From assembly GCA_002316795.1 (NCBI GenBank), contig DCEE01000020.1, positions 1-64,000 on the forward strand: a DNA stretch of 64,000 nucleotides, in the 5' to 3' direction. Shown in pieces: positions 51,133 through 59,913 of this stretch (its first letter is position 1; every line of letters begins with the position of its first letter). Both the position numbers and the translations under genes were made by a program. This stretch comes from Synergistaceae bacterium UBA1037 (GTDB lineage Bacteria > Synergistota > Synergistia > Synergistales > Synergistaceae). The notes under the pieces were generated by a model. That model saw nothing but the letters and a program-made list of their open reading frames with translations. It did no database searches and was not told where the DNA came from.

Positions 51133-52054
51133 GCTCAAATATCTTCCTGACAGAGTACCTGGGTCTCCGGCTAACTTCCCGGTAGATCCTGCCCACATAT
51201 TCGCCGGTTATCCCAAGGCTGAAAAGCGTTATGCCGGTCAGCATGAACTGTATTGCCATGAGTGTGAAGAGCCCTTCCGCTTCAGGTCCGATGAAGAGAC
51301 GCCTGATAAGCATGTAAAGGACCAGGAGGGAAGAGAGCAGGGAGATGAGCATGCCTGCCATCGTAACGAACTGGAGCGGTACTATCGAGAAGCTTGTCAT
51401 AAGGTCAAAATTGAGCCTTATGAGCTGGAAGATCCCGTACTTTGATGTGCCCATCTCGCGCTCCCTGTGCGCCACCGGTATCTCTATCGGGTTGGCTGCG
51501 AACTTCTGCCCGAGCGCCGGTATGAAGGTGGTAGACTCCCTGCTTATATTTATTATCTCAACGATCCTTCTGCTGTACCCTCTCAGCATGCAGCCATAGT
51601 CTCTGATGTTCAGTCTTGCGATCCTGTTGGTGATCCTGTTGACCATTTTGGATGCCACTTTTCTGAAGAGGGGATCCTGTCTTCCTTTCCTGTATGTTCC
51701 GACTAGGTCATGCCCCTCGTCCATTTTGGCAACTATATTGGGTATCTCTTCAGGTGGGTTCTGGAGGTCTGCGTCGAGGGTTATAACAATGTCCCCCCGC
51801 ACATGCTCGAATCCTGCCATTATCGCCATGTGCTGTCCGAAGTTTCCGTTGAGGTCTATCACTCTGACTTCAGGATGTGAAACATATAGGTCGTACAGTA
51901 TTCCAAGCGTCGAATCCTTGCTTCCGTCGTTTATGAAAATAATTTCGAAGGGCCTGCCCATGTCCGTCATGACAGGGTAGAGGCTCCCGAACAGCGGGTG
52001 GAGCGATTCTTCTTCGTTATAGGCAGGTATTACAATTGATATCTCAGGTTTCAT
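51116..52054 (-). CDS. arnC: undecaprenyl-phosphate 4-deoxy-4-formamido-L-arabinose transferase (ArnC)
   Basis: 312-residue GT2 glycosyltransferase with two C-terminal membrane helices. The N-terminal ISIVIPAYNEEESL, the D-x-D of TLDADLQNPPEEI and QxxRW-type region define the catalytic domain; helices at about 230-255 and 268-290 anchor it. It transfers the formylated sugar to undecaprenyl phosphate on the cytoplasmic face. A gap of 3 nt separates it from arnB. A generic polyprenol glycosyltransferase is an alternative, but the operon decides. Confidence 0.92.
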   Translation of the reverse strand: MKPEISIVIPAYNEEESLHPLFGSLYPVMTDMGRPFEIIFINDGSKDSTLGILYDLYVSHPEVRVIDLNGNFGQHMAIMAGFEHVRGDIVITLDADLQNPPEEIPNIVAKMDEGHDLVGTYRKGRQDPLFRKVASKMVNRITNRIARLNIRDYGCMLRGYSRRIVEIINISRESTTFIPALGQKFAANPIEIPVAHREREMGTSKYGIFQLIRLNFDLMTSFSIVPLQFVTMAGMLISLLSSLLVLYMLIRRLFIGPEAEGLFTLMAIQFMLTGITLFSLGITGEYVGRIYREVSRRPRYSVRKIFEHEAGE

Positions 52055-52057
52055 ATA

Positions 52058-53227
52058 TCAGCTCTTCTTTCCGCAGACTTCGAAAATGGCCTCGACAACG
52101 TCCCTCGCGTCTTTGTCTGTCATTGCAGGGAAGAGAGGGAGCGAAACTATCCTGTCGGAGACGTACTCGGCCTCAGGCAGGCTTCCCCTGTCCAGTCCGG
52201 TCGCTTCCTTGTAACAGGTGAAAAGATGTATTGCCTGATAGTGGAGGGCCGTTCCTATATTTCTCTTTTTCATTTCAGACATGAAATCGTCCCTGGACAT
52301 CTCCAGGCTGTCGATATCAATGAAGGGAGTGAAAATGTGCCAGCTGTGCTCGTGCTCCCATGGTGCAGGTTTTGGAAGGATCAGTCCTTTGGCTTTTGGA
52401 AGTTCTTCCATATAGAAAGAGACGATCTCTTTTCTTCTTGAATTGAATGACGCGAGTTCTCTCAGCTGTGAATCTCCTATAGCTGCCTGGATGTCCATCA
52501 TCGTATATTTCAGACCCGGGAAGAATATGTCGTAGTTGGCACTTCCCTTTGCCGCGTACCTGTTCCAGGCCCCTTTGGACATACCGTTTTGCCTCAGGAC
52601 GGCTGCTTTTTCAGCCATTTCTTCGTCTCCGGTGCAAATCATGCCGCCTTCGCCCGTAGTTATGTTTTTCGTGGGGTGAAAGCTGAATACCGATGCCCTG
52701 CGTTTTCCCCTGTCTGCACCGATCATTCTGCCCTTGTAAGATGCTCCCAGGGCATGTGCGGCGTCTTCTATCACAGCGAGGTCATATTTTTCTGCAATTG
52801 CTTCTATCCTGTCCATGTCGCACGGCATTCCCGCGAAATGTACAGGTATTATCGCCTTTGTATTTTTAGTAACTGCCTTTTCGATTCTGTCAGGGTCAAT
52901 GTTCAGTGTGTTCCTGTCGATGTCTGCCAGGACGGGCTTCGCTCCCACGAACATTATCGTGTTCACTGTAGCCGCGAACGTCATCGGGGTGGTTATCACC
53001 TCGTCGCCCGGTCCTATGCCAAGGGCAAGCAAGACTGTGTGAAGTCCGGCTGTGGCTGAATTTACCGACAGGGACCACGAAGCACCGGTGTATTTTGAAA
53101 AGTTTTCTTCGAAACGGATAGTTTTGGGACCCATTGCGAGCCAGCCCGAACGTATAGACTCCACTACCTCATTTATTGCATCTTCTGCTATTGATGGTTT
53201 TGCAAAAGGGAGGAAATCGTTTCTCAT
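52058..53227 (-). CDS. arnB: UDP-4-amino-4-deoxy-L-arabinose aminotransferase (ArnB)
   Basis: 389-residue PLP enzyme of the DegT/DnrJ/EryC1 group. The Schiff-base lysine is in SFHPTKNITTGEGGM at about 185-199; NSATAGLHTVLLALGIGPGDEV (about 57-78) and VIEDAAHALGA (about 150-160) are conserved cofactor regions. It aminates UDP-4-ketopentose from the decarboxylase using glutamate. It sits 3 nt after arnT and 3 nt before arnC. Confidence 0.94.
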   Translation of the reverse strand: MRNDFLPFAKPSIAEDAINEVVESIRSGWLAMGPKTIRFEENFSKYTGASWSLSVNSATAGLHTVLLALGIGPGDEVITTPMTFAATVNTIMFVGAKPVLADIDRNTLNIDPDRIEKAVTKNTKAIIPVHFAGMPCDMDRIEAIAEKYDLAVIEDAAHALGASYKGRMIGADRGKRRASVFSFHPTKNITTGEGGMICTGDEEMAEKAAVLRQNGMSKGAWNRYAAKGSANYDIFFPGLKYTMMDIQAAIGDSQLRELASFNSRRKEIVSFYMEELPKAKGLILPKPAPWEHEHSWHIFTPFIDIDSLEMSRDDFMSEMKKRNIGTALHYQAIHLFTCYKEATGLDRGSLPEAEYVSDRIVSLPLFPAMTDKDARDVVEAIFEVCGKKS

Positions 53228-53230
53228 TTT

Positions 53231-54892
53231 TTAGGGCCTCCTGTTGAAAAGAATAATATAGTCATCATGCTCGATTTTTTTTGTTTCATAGGTCTTCCCA
53301 TCTTCAAAAAGACCATGGAGCCTCTCTTTTTCTATTACAAGTACAAATTCGCGGTCTTTAGACTTCCATTCAGGCAGGAACTCTTCAGCGGTGGGGAACC
53401 ACCCTTTGCCTTCAGGTTTTCCTGCGCCGAACTCAAGTTCTCCCATGCTGTCTATCAGCATAACACGCTGTTTTGTATAAAATGGTATACCCTGAAGGAT
53501 CTCACCGTAAACTGCGATGGTCTCATCACGGAGTTTTTCTTTCATTATCACTTCCGAGATGCCTTTGGTGGAACGGGAATGTCCCATCATATCGTATATG
53601 CCGTAGTGTGCTGCAATGTAGACCAGTGCAGATAGGCACAGAGCTGTTACAGCTTTTTCGTAGGAAGTCCGGTCTCCCTTTCTTGTCATAAATAGGGCAA
53701 GGAGCGGTCCTATGAGCAGGCCTGCAGAAATCGCAAGAGCTACCGGGAGCGCCTCGTATGGATCCACCCTTCCTCCGACAAACGTATATACGATCAAAGC
53801 GGCAGAAAAGAGGCCTCCTGAGACAATGGCGAAAATCAGCGCTTTCCCGTGCCATTTCCCGCGTTCTATCATCCTGTCGATATCAGATGCTATGAGTATA
53901 GCAAGAGGAGGGAAGCAGGGGACGATGTAGGGAATAAGTTTTGAACTTGAAAGTGAGAAAAACACAAAAATGACAGTGAACCATGAAAGCAGATAAATAT
54001 TAGCATCCTTCGTATCCTTGTCTGCAGGGGATCTCAGAACACTTTCACGGCTGAAAAGAGAGAAGAAAAAACCGGTCCACGGCATGAGTCCTACAGGGAT
54101 CATCGGGATGAAAAACCAGAATGGCTCATAGCGGCTGTGTATTTTTGTGGCATAGCGCAGGAAATGTTCCCTTACAAAGAAGAAATAGAGAAAATCAGGG
54201 TTTTCACGGCTGACCATATAAAACCATGGGAATGCTATGAGGAAAAAGAGCGCTATTCCCGGCAGGTAAAGTGCATCAAGGATCAGGCGCCATTTTTTTG
54301 TGAAAATTATATACCAGAAAATTATCCCGCCCGGCAGGACTATTGCTATCAGGCCTTTTGCAAGCAGTCCCAGTGCCACTGATGCGTAAAAGGCGAGGAA
54401 CCAGCGTCTGTCGTTTTTGATGTGCCCATAATAAAAGGCAGAAAGCGCCGCAGTTAAAAAGAGAGACAGCGGCATGTCGGTAAGCGTTATAGTCCCGATG
54501 GCAAAATATAAAAGGGAGAGTGCGGTCACTGCACCTGCTATCGCACCGGCCCTTCTGCCAAAGACTGCAGAACAGAGAAGGGCAGTTACAAGCGCTCCCA
54601 GAACTCCGCTGAGAGCAGTAGGAAAGCGGGCAGCAAACTCATTCTCGCCCAAAGCCATAAAGCTTGCGGCATTCATCCAATATAGGAGTATAGGTTTTTC
54701 AAAATATTTTACGTAGTTCAGCCTGGGAGTTACAAAATCCCCCGATTCGACCATTTCCCTGGGGATCTCGGAGTACCTTCCTTCATCCGGCTCAAGGAGT
54801 CCGTGCCATCCCAGAGGAACAAAATATACCGTTAGGATAAGAATGGCTATTCCAATGACAATGAACCTCTTTTTTTTCTGTGAAAATTCCAT
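53231..54892 (-). CDS. arnT: 4-amino-4-deoxy-L-arabinose lipid A transferase (ArnT, GT83)
   Basis: 553-residue polytopic glycosyltransferase of the PMT/ArnT family, inner membrane with the active site in the periplasm. The first loop LLEPDEGRYSEIPREMVESGDFVTPRLNYVKYFEKP holds the catalytic aspartate/glutamate typical of ArnT; about 12 membrane helices follow and a periplasmic C-terminal domain (about 430-553). It moves Ara4N from undecaprenyl phosphate to lipid A phosphates, lowering net negative charge and binding of polymyxin-type peptides. First gene of the operon. No PmrAB- or PhoPQ-type box could be recognised upstream. Confidence 0.93.
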   Translation of the reverse strand: MEFSQKKKRFIVIGIAILILTVYFVPLGWHGLLEPDEGRYSEIPREMVESGDFVTPRLNYVKYFEKPILLYWMNAASFMALGENEFAARFPTALSGVLGALVTALLCSAVFGRRAGAIAGAVTALSLLYFAIGTITLTDMPLSLFLTAALSAFYYGHIKNDRRWFLAFYASVALGLLAKGLIAIVLPGGIIFWYIIFTKKWRLILDALYLPGIALFFLIAFPWFYMVSRENPDFLYFFFVREHFLRYATKIHSRYEPFWFFIPMIPVGLMPWTGFFFSLFSRESVLRSPADKDTKDANIYLLSWFTVIFVFFSLSSSKLIPYIVPCFPPLAILIASDIDRMIERGKWHGKALIFAIVSGGLFSAALIVYTFVGGRVDPYEALPVALAISAGLLIGPLLALFMTRKGDRTSYEKAVTALCLSALVYIAAHYGIYDMMGHSRSTKGISEVIMKEKLRDETIAVYGEILQGIPFYTKQRVMLIDSMGELEFGAGKPEGKGWFPTAEEFLPEWKSKDREFVLVIEKERLHGLFEDGKTYETKKIEHDDYIILFNRRP

Positions 54893-55048
54893 TAAGGCCG
54901 CAGCACCTTCCTGTTTGATTTGAATGCAGTCTTAAATAATGCCGTGTATGTGATGAACGTCGATTTTTTTTGCCAGATCTGCTTTTAAGATGGGACACCC
55001 GAAGAACAATTATAGTTTAAAGAGGGGATTAATTAAATATCAGAATGC

Positions 55049-55086
55049 AAAATTTCGGGACCCCCGAAACATAGGGATCCCGAAAT
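55049..55086 (-). terminator. intrinsic terminator of the purine permease operon
   Basis: ATTTCGGGA (55052-55060) pairs with TCCCGAAAT (55078-55086), with further CCC/GGG pairs inside; on the minus strand TTTTG follows. Confidence 0.75.
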
Positions 55087-55114
55087 GATCTTATGTGATC
55101 TCTGCTGTCTTAAC

Positions 55115-56491
55115 TTATTGTTTTTTGATCCCGCGCTCTTCGTCGGTCCCGGGGATGATGTTGTCGCATATTGCGGCAAGGACTCCTGCAACAGCCATCG
55201 GTGTCTTCATGATAGCCCAGATCATGCCCCCGAAGGTACTGCCGAGCGCTCCGGTGAAAAGGGCCTGGTTCGGCTCGACCCAGCCGGGCAGTCCAAGCGC
55301 CATCAGGAAGGAGAATCCTACGATAAGGACGTTCCTCTGGCTTCCCATATCCGCCCTCATGAGGTTCTGGATCCCGAGCGCACCGATCGTGCCGAAGAGG
55401 GTTATGTACGCTCCGCCTATTACAGGGGAGGGCATTGTCGCTATTAGGGCTCCCAGTTTTCCGACGAGTGAGAGGAGGATCAGGATCACAGCCCCGGCCC
55501 TTACCACGTGTCTGCTGGCGACTCCGGTGAGCCCTATCAGTCCGATGTTTTCAGTGTAGGAGGTGGTGCCGACGGACCCTAAAATTCCTGAGATGGCGCA
55601 GCCTATCCCTTCGGCGCCGATGCCTCTGTTGATCTGTTCAGGAGTCGGATCGTCTATTCCCGCCGCGAAGGAGCAGTTATGGTAGTCTCCTATCGATTCG
55701 ATCATTACGCAGAAAAATCCCGCAGAGATCGCTCCGACTGCCAAGCCGGAGAACTTTGGGACTCCCCACGGCATGAAGAGTTTGTAGCGGATCCAGGGGG
55801 CCGATGCCACACTGCTTAGGTTGACGTAAGCTGGGTGACCTTCAGCGAATATCCCCGCAAGCGAAAGCGTCAGGCATATTGCGTATGCGATCGCAATTGA
55901 ACCAAGTACGGCGAATATGTTGCAGTACTTGTTTTTGCTGCAGAGGCTGAAGAAGAATACAAGCGCCACGACGAGAAGGGAAATGGGCCAGAAGTTGGCC
56001 GCGTTGAACTGTATCGCTACAGGCGCAAGGGTAAAACCTATCGCCATGATCGTCGGACCTATTACCACAGGCGTTATCAGTTTTCTGACATGGCCGATCA
56101 GTTTGCTGTAACCGAGCAGCGAAAGGACCAGGCCTCCGATCAGGAGGGATCCTCCGATATACTGCATTACAATGTCGGGGCCCATTGCCTTGTATGCCCC
56201 TATTATAGTCATGATCGGCGGGATGAAGCTAAAGCTGGAGCCCTGAACTATGGGCAGTCCGGATCCAAGTTTCGGGTGGGTCTGTATGAGGGTGGCTATA
56301 CCCATTGAAAAGTAAACACATCCGATAAAAGCGCCTATCTGCTGCGTTGTCATTCCCATTGCCGGTCCGAAGATCAGCGGAACAAGAGTCGTTGCCCCGA
56401 AGAGCGTAAGGACATGCTGGGCACCCGCAAGAATAAGTATTGGTGTCGGCGGACGATCCTCAACACCGTAAACTAACTGTTTTTTAGCCAT
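55115..56491 (-). CDS. NCS2 family xanthine/uracil/purine permease
   Basis: 458-residue proton symporter with about 14 membrane segments. The N-terminal YGVEDRPPTPILILAGAQHVLTLFGATTLVPLIFG, the QGSSFSFIP motif (about 85-93) and the substrate-site region GFFCVMIESIGDYHNCSFAAG (about 262-282) are typical of xanthine/uric acid carriers rather than uracil carriers, where the loop differs. Together with mocA and yqeC upstream it fits uptake of purines for the molybdenum hydroxylase at 13-17 kb. It starts 103 nt after mocA; a TATAAT box and the palindrome described next lie in that gap, so it may have its own promoter. Confidence 0.88.
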   Translation of the reverse strand: MAKKQLVYGVEDRPPTPILILAGAQHVLTLFGATTLVPLIFGPAMGMTTQQIGAFIGCVYFSMGIATLIQTHPKLGSGLPIVQGSSFSFIPPIMTIIGAYKAMGPDIVMQYIGGSLLIGGLVLSLLGYSKLIGHVRKLITPVVIGPTIMAIGFTLAPVAIQFNAANFWPISLLVVALVFFFSLCSKNKYCNIFAVLGSIAIAYAICLTLSLAGIFAEGHPAYVNLSSVASAPWIRYKLFMPWGVPKFSGLAVGAISAGFFCVMIESIGDYHNCSFAAGIDDPTPEQINRGIGAEGIGCAISGILGSVGTTSYTENIGLIGLTGVASRHVVRAGAVILILLSLVGKLGALIATMPSPVIGGAYITLFGTIGALGIQNLMRADMGSQRNVLIVGFSFLMALGLPGWVEPNQALFTGALGSTFGGMIWAIMKTPMAVAGVLAAICDNIIPGTDEERGIKKQ

Positions 56492-56552
56492 GATACACCT
56501 CCAGGGGATTTAGCAGAGCAGGATCTCTGCAATCGGTTGCAAAAAACTTTCA

Positions 56553-56576
56553 GGGATATTATAAGCTGATTATCCC
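56553..56576 (-). promoter_or_regulatory. -10 box and inverted repeat upstream of the purine permease
   Basis: GGGATA-N12-TATCCC (56553-56576) encloses a minus-strand TATAAT (complement of 56558-56563). No matching -35 was found, as expected for a regulated promoter. Possible operator; inference. Confidence 0.45.
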
Positions 56577-56594
56577 CAAAAATCCATAGATGGA

Positions 56595-57173
56595 TCAGCT
56601 TTTATTTACTAATTTTTCATAATCGTCAGGTGTATCGATGTCACGGAAGTGACAGTCAGACGTTTCGGCAGCCATGATTTCATCTTTGTGCTCCCTGAGG
56701 ATGTTCCTTCCCCCGGCGTCTCCCTGTGCGGCTTTGAATCTCTCTTTCCATATCGCACGGTAAAACATCGGGTGCCCGAAGACGCCGTTCCTGCAGGGGG
56801 TAAAGACTGTCCTGTCCTCCGGTATGCCAGAGAAGCGATCCTTAAGCTTTATCATTTCATCCTTCCCGACCAGGGGGAGATCTCCGAGCATTATGCAGAA
56901 ATCCTCGCCGTCGGGCAGCATTTCAAGCGCAATAGAAAGGGAACTTGACTGTCCTCTTTCGGGTGCAGGGTTTACAGCAGCACGGATGCCATCTCCCAAA
57001 TCTCCCAGGACATCATGAACTTCACTGGAAAAAACCGCGATGATCTCTGAGAAACCTGCTCCCCGCATATTTTCGAGTACTGTCTCTATCACAGTGCTAT
57101 CACCGAAGGGGAGAAGAAGCTTCTGGACCCCCATCCTTTTTGATAGTCCGGCAGCAAGAAGTATCGCCTTCAT
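56595..57173 (-). CDS. mocA: molybdenum cofactor cytidylyltransferase (MocA-like)
   Basis: 192-residue nucleotidyltransferase of the MobA/MocA type, with LLAAGLSKRMGVQKLLLPFG at 5-24 (nucleotide-binding GxxxRMG motif), DFCIMLGDLPLVG (about 92-104, metal-binding D) and CRNGVFGHPMFY. MocA attaches CMP to molybdopterin to make the cytosine dinucleotide used by xanthine-oxidase-family enzymes. It overlaps yqeC by 4 nt. The nicotine-blue oxidoreductase members look similar, but the operon with yqeC and a purine permease supports a cofactor role. Confidence 0.87.
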   Translation of the reverse strand: MKAILLAAGLSKRMGVQKLLLPFGDSTVIETVLENMRGAGFSEIIAVFSSEVHDVLGDLGDGIRAAVNPAPERGQSSSLSIALEMLPDGEDFCIMLGDLPLVGKDEMIKLKDRFSGIPEDRTVFTPCRNGVFGHPMFYRAIWKERFKAAQGDAGGRNILREHKDEIMAAETSDCHFRDIDTPDDYEKLVNKS

Positions 57174-57970
57174 CTTTTCAGTTTCCTCGCCTTATAGATG
57201 GCATCCATTTTAAGCGATCCCATTACCAGATAGTCGTAACCCTTAAGCAAAAGTGGAATTTTTTCATATATATTGTCAATTGCTTCGTCAGTGAACAGGT
57301 CGCACTTATTGATGAAGAGGATCCTCATTGCTGCTTCAGGAGAGTTCTTGAGATATTCTTCCCTGTTTGAGAGCAGCGCAGCACAGTTGGCCAAGGATAT
57401 CATTTCGCCTGCCTGAAGAGAAAACTTTTCCTTGATGATGTCAAAGCGGAAGGCATTGGCAGGAGAGAGGGGAGATGTGAAGATGTCCGCGCCTGCAACA
57501 ATAAAGTGGCAGTCCGTAACAGCCGGAACAGGGGGTTCCCACGCCTCATACGCCTTCAGGGAGAGGCCTCTGGAACCGTCAGCCTCGACTATGATCCTGC
57601 CGACCGGGCACCCTGATGCGATTTCCGCAATTTCTTCCGGATCGTATCCGTTAAGCTTCTCTCCTACCTTCCCCTTGGCCGCTGTCACCATGGATGCCGA
57701 GGGTCCGATACCGGACAGAGTTCTGATGAGGTCCTCGGTCCCCGCAGTCATTGCGAAGAGAGATCCATCCTTTTGGGGAGGAAATATCTTAGTCGTAGTG
57801 GTAAGAATAGTGAAGGTATCCTTTGAGGAGTGCCGTCCCAGTGCGAACATAAGGGATGTCTTGCCCCCTCCGCCGGTGATCGATATAACTTTGTATTTCG
57901 CAAGACCGAGGCTTTCAAAAATCACTGCAGCCGCGTTCTCTCCGTTCGATGGTGCTTCCAAAATCACCAC
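57170..57970 (-). CDS. yqeC: selenium-dependent hydroxylase accessory protein YqeC
   Basis: 266-residue P-loop protein. KVISITGGGGKTSLMFALG (about 27-45) is the nucleotide site; later GRIIVEADGSRGLSLKAYEAWEPPVP is the family signature. YqeC is encoded with selenium-dependent molybdenum hydroxylases and is thought to help put selenium into their cofactor; the mechanism is not established. The start is GTG (57970) with AAGGA upstream. It heads the yqeC-mocA-permease group on the minus strand. The enzyme it would serve is the two-gene hydroxylase at 13.4-17.0 kb. Confidence 0.88.
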   Translation of the reverse strand: MVILEAPSNGENAAAVIFESLGLAKYKVISITGGGGKTSLMFALGRHSSKDTFTILTTTTKIFPPQKDGSLFAMTAGTEDLIRTLSGIGPSASMVTAAKGKVGEKLNGYDPEEIAEIASGCPVGRIIVEADGSRGLSLKAYEAWEPPVPAVTDCHFIVAGADIFTSPLSPANAFRFDIIKEKFSLQAGEMISLANCAALLSNREEYLKNSPEAAMRILFINKCDLFTDEAIDNIYEKIPLLLKGYDYLVMGSLKMDAIYKARKLKR

Positions 57971-58099
57971 TTCCTTTGCATGGGTAAAATCATAGCAGAG
58001 AAAGTCCGGATGTGAAGGATCATTTGTCAGAAATATTATTTTTGAGTTATTTTTTTAAATAAAGTAAGATCTTAAAAAATATCGGGACCGGGATCAGTA

Positions 58100-58128
58100 T
58101 TGACAAATAAATGTTTTGATGGTAATTT
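58100..58128 (+). promoter_or_regulatory. promoter of the T-box/ECF operon
   Basis: TTGACA (58100-58105), exact 17-bp spacer, TAATTT (58123-58128). Transcription would start near 58135, at the head of the T-box leader. Confidence 0.75.
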
Positions 58129-58134
58129 GCACCC

Positions 58135-58413
58135 CAATATAACCAATATCCAAACTGATGAAGTGGAAATCAAACCGTTTCGTGCGCCTACAGAGAGCGG
58201 GGGATGATGAGAACCCTGCGGAAATGCAGATCGGCAAATGGACCACAGAGGGCGAGGCCAAAGGCTAGAGCCGAGTATCCGAGACGTACGCCGGCGTAAA
58301 CGGCAGGATGTGTGACTGCACATCCGTCAGAGCGGGTCCTTTACGGACCAATTAAGGTGGTACCGCAGATGCGTTATATCTGTCCTTTGAAATTTCAAAG
58401 GGCAGATTTTTTT
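58135..58413 (+). promoter_or_regulatory. T-box leader, specifier probably TGG (tryptophan)
   Basis: Stem I distal part: AGAGAGCGGGGG with GATGATGAGA loop and CCCTGC closing (58174-58220). Specifier region reads GGCAAATGGACCAC: the usual pattern xAA-codon-ACC gives TGG (58239-58241); ATG (58238-58240) is the alternative reading. The T-box AAGGTGGTACCGCAG is at 58354-58368, with the tRNA acceptor-binding bulge GGTGG. The terminator ATCTG...CAGAT around CCTTTGAAATTTCAAAGG ends at 58407 and is followed by seven T. Uncharged tRNA is expected to stabilise the antiterminator and turn on the ECF genes. Confidence 0.85.
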
Positions 58414-58494
58414 ATACAGGGAATCATCGCGCGGAAGACAGCACAAAGCAAGAAGAGAAGAGAGAAGAGTCAGGACGAGAAAGGAATGGTGGAT

Positions 58495-59064
58495 ATGGAA
58501 CAGAGAGCGGAGCTAAGAGAGCAGAGAGTTGCGGCAGCAGAGAAGAAAGAGGGTCTTTCAATATCGGATGTTATCCTTGTCGGAGTACTCCTTGCGGCAG
58601 GGGCGGTCCTCAAGTTTTTTGTGGGTTCGATGTTTTCTATGGGAATGAAACCGAACTTCATCATCGCTATGTACTGCCTTTCAATACTTATCATAAGGCC
58701 GAAATTCAAAGAAGCGGCCGTCATCGGCCTTCTGGCGGGGGCGATATGCCAGTTTTTCCCCGGAACGCCTTACCTCAATTTTATAAGTGAGCTTGTGGGC
58801 GCACTTGTGATGGCTGCCTTCATGTACATACCTACAAGACAGGGCAGATTTTCTCCGCTGCCTGTCATAAGCACGTTCATAAGCACTCTTGCCAGCGGTT
58901 TCACCTTCATTGCCGCCATGTATCTGATCTTCTATGCCGGAGCTGATGTAAAGCCAGTCCCGCTCGCGATATTCCTTGGCATAATTTTCGGCACCGCGGC
59001 TATAAATTCTGTGATCGTACAGATACTTTATGTCCCGCTGAAGCTCGCGCTGAAAAAAGGCTAG
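58495..59064 (+). CDS. ECF transporter S component, probably tryptophan-specific
   Basis: 189-residue membrane protein with about six hydrophobic helices (ISDVILVGVLLAAGAVLKFFVG at about 23-44 first; a last TAAINSVIVQILYVPLKLAL). It should bind the substrate for the ECF module encoded next. The control by a T-box that reads tryptophan, and similarity in layout to TrpP-type S components, suggest tryptophan uptake; that is inference. A charged N-terminal tail precedes the first helix. The ATG at 58495 is picked from three possible starts (58312, 58486, 58495) because AAGGA is well spaced and 58312 lies inside the T-box. Confidence 0.82.
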   Translation: MEQRAELREQRVAAAEKKEGLSISDVILVGVLLAAGAVLKFFVGSMFSMGMKPNFIIAMYCLSILIIRPKFKEAAVIGLLAGAICQFFPGTPYLNFISELVGALVMAAFMYIPTRQGRFSPLPVISTFISTLASGFTFIAAMYLIFYAGADVKPVPLAIFLGIIFGTAAINSVIVQILYVPLKLALKKG

Positions 59065-59073
59065 GAAGCAACA

Positions 59074-59913
59074 ATGATAAGGATCAGGGGACTCTCCTTC
59101 AAATATAAAGGAGGCAGGGAAGAGGCACTGAAAGAGATAGACCTCACTGTCAAGAGGGGGGACTTCCTAGGGATCATCGGGAGCAGCGGCGCCGGAAAGA
59201 CGACGCTGCTCCATGCGGTCAACGGTATAGTTCCCCACAACTTCCGTGGAGAGTTCTACGGTTCTGTCGAGGTGGACGGCTCAGACACCATAGAGAACAG
59301 GCCTGAGGCCCTGGCCCGGAAGGTGGGGAGCGTACGCCAGGATTTTGAAAGCCAGATGGTCTCTTCCGTGGTGGAGGACGAGATGCTGTTCGGTCTTGAA
59401 AATTTCTCTGTTCCGCGTGATGAGATCGAAAAGAGGGTCACTGATGCCCTGGACAAGACGGGCATCAGAAACCTCAGGGAGAGAAACATAGCGACCCTGA
59501 GCGGAGGGCAGAAGCAGAAAGTAGCGATAGCGGCGATCATTGCCCTTATGCCCGAAATACTTATCCTGGACGAACCGACCGGTGAGCTGGATCCGAGGAG
59601 CAGCCGTCAGATATTCCTTCTCCTTAAGGAGCTAAATGAAAAACACGGTATCACCGTCGTGGTAGTCGAGCAGAAAATAATGCTGCTGTGCGAATTTGCA
59701 GGCAGTCTTGCAGTGATGGACAGGGGAAGGATCATTCTGGAAGGGCCGGTGGCAGAGGTCCTGACAAACAGCAGGGAGATGGAGAGGGCCGGAGTCAACT
59801 GCCCCAGGGTAGTGACGCTGGCCGACAGGCTGAGGGAGGAAAGGCTGTACGACGGGCCGATCCCCGTCAGTATCCCTGAGGCAGAAGCTATGGTGAGGAG
59901 CATAACGGGATGA
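59074..59913 (+). CDS. ECF transporter ATPase (EcfA-type)
   Basis: 279-residue ABC ATPase. Walker A GSSGAGKTT (about 33-41), the signature LSGGQKQKVAIAAIIAL and Walker B ILILDEPTGELDP. One half of the ATPase pair that drives the S and T components. It begins 9 nt after the S component and overlaps the next ATPase by 4 nt. Canonical signature contrasts with the second ATPase. Confidence 0.93.
   Translation: MIRIRGLSFKYKGGREEALKEIDLTVKRGDFLGIIGSSGAGKTTLLHAVNGIVPHNFRGEFYGSVEVDGSDTIENRPEALARKVGSVRQDFESQMVSSVVEDEMLFGLENFSVPRDEIEKRVTDALDKTGIRNLRERNIATLSGGQKQKVAIAAIIALMPEILILDEPTGELDPRSSRQIFLLLKELNEKHGITVVVVEQKIMLLCEFAGSLAVMDRGRIILEGPVAEVLTNSREMERAGVNCPRVVTLADRLREERLYDGPIPVSIPEAEAMVRSITG

Noticed and set aside
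56492-56594. Purine riboswitch before the purine permease
   Set aside because: The 103-nt gap lacks the conserved three-way junction sequences and a ligand-linked terminator; only a -10 box and palindrome are present.
57971-58135. Small gene between yqeC and the T-box
   Set aside because: AT-rich with many stops in every frame.
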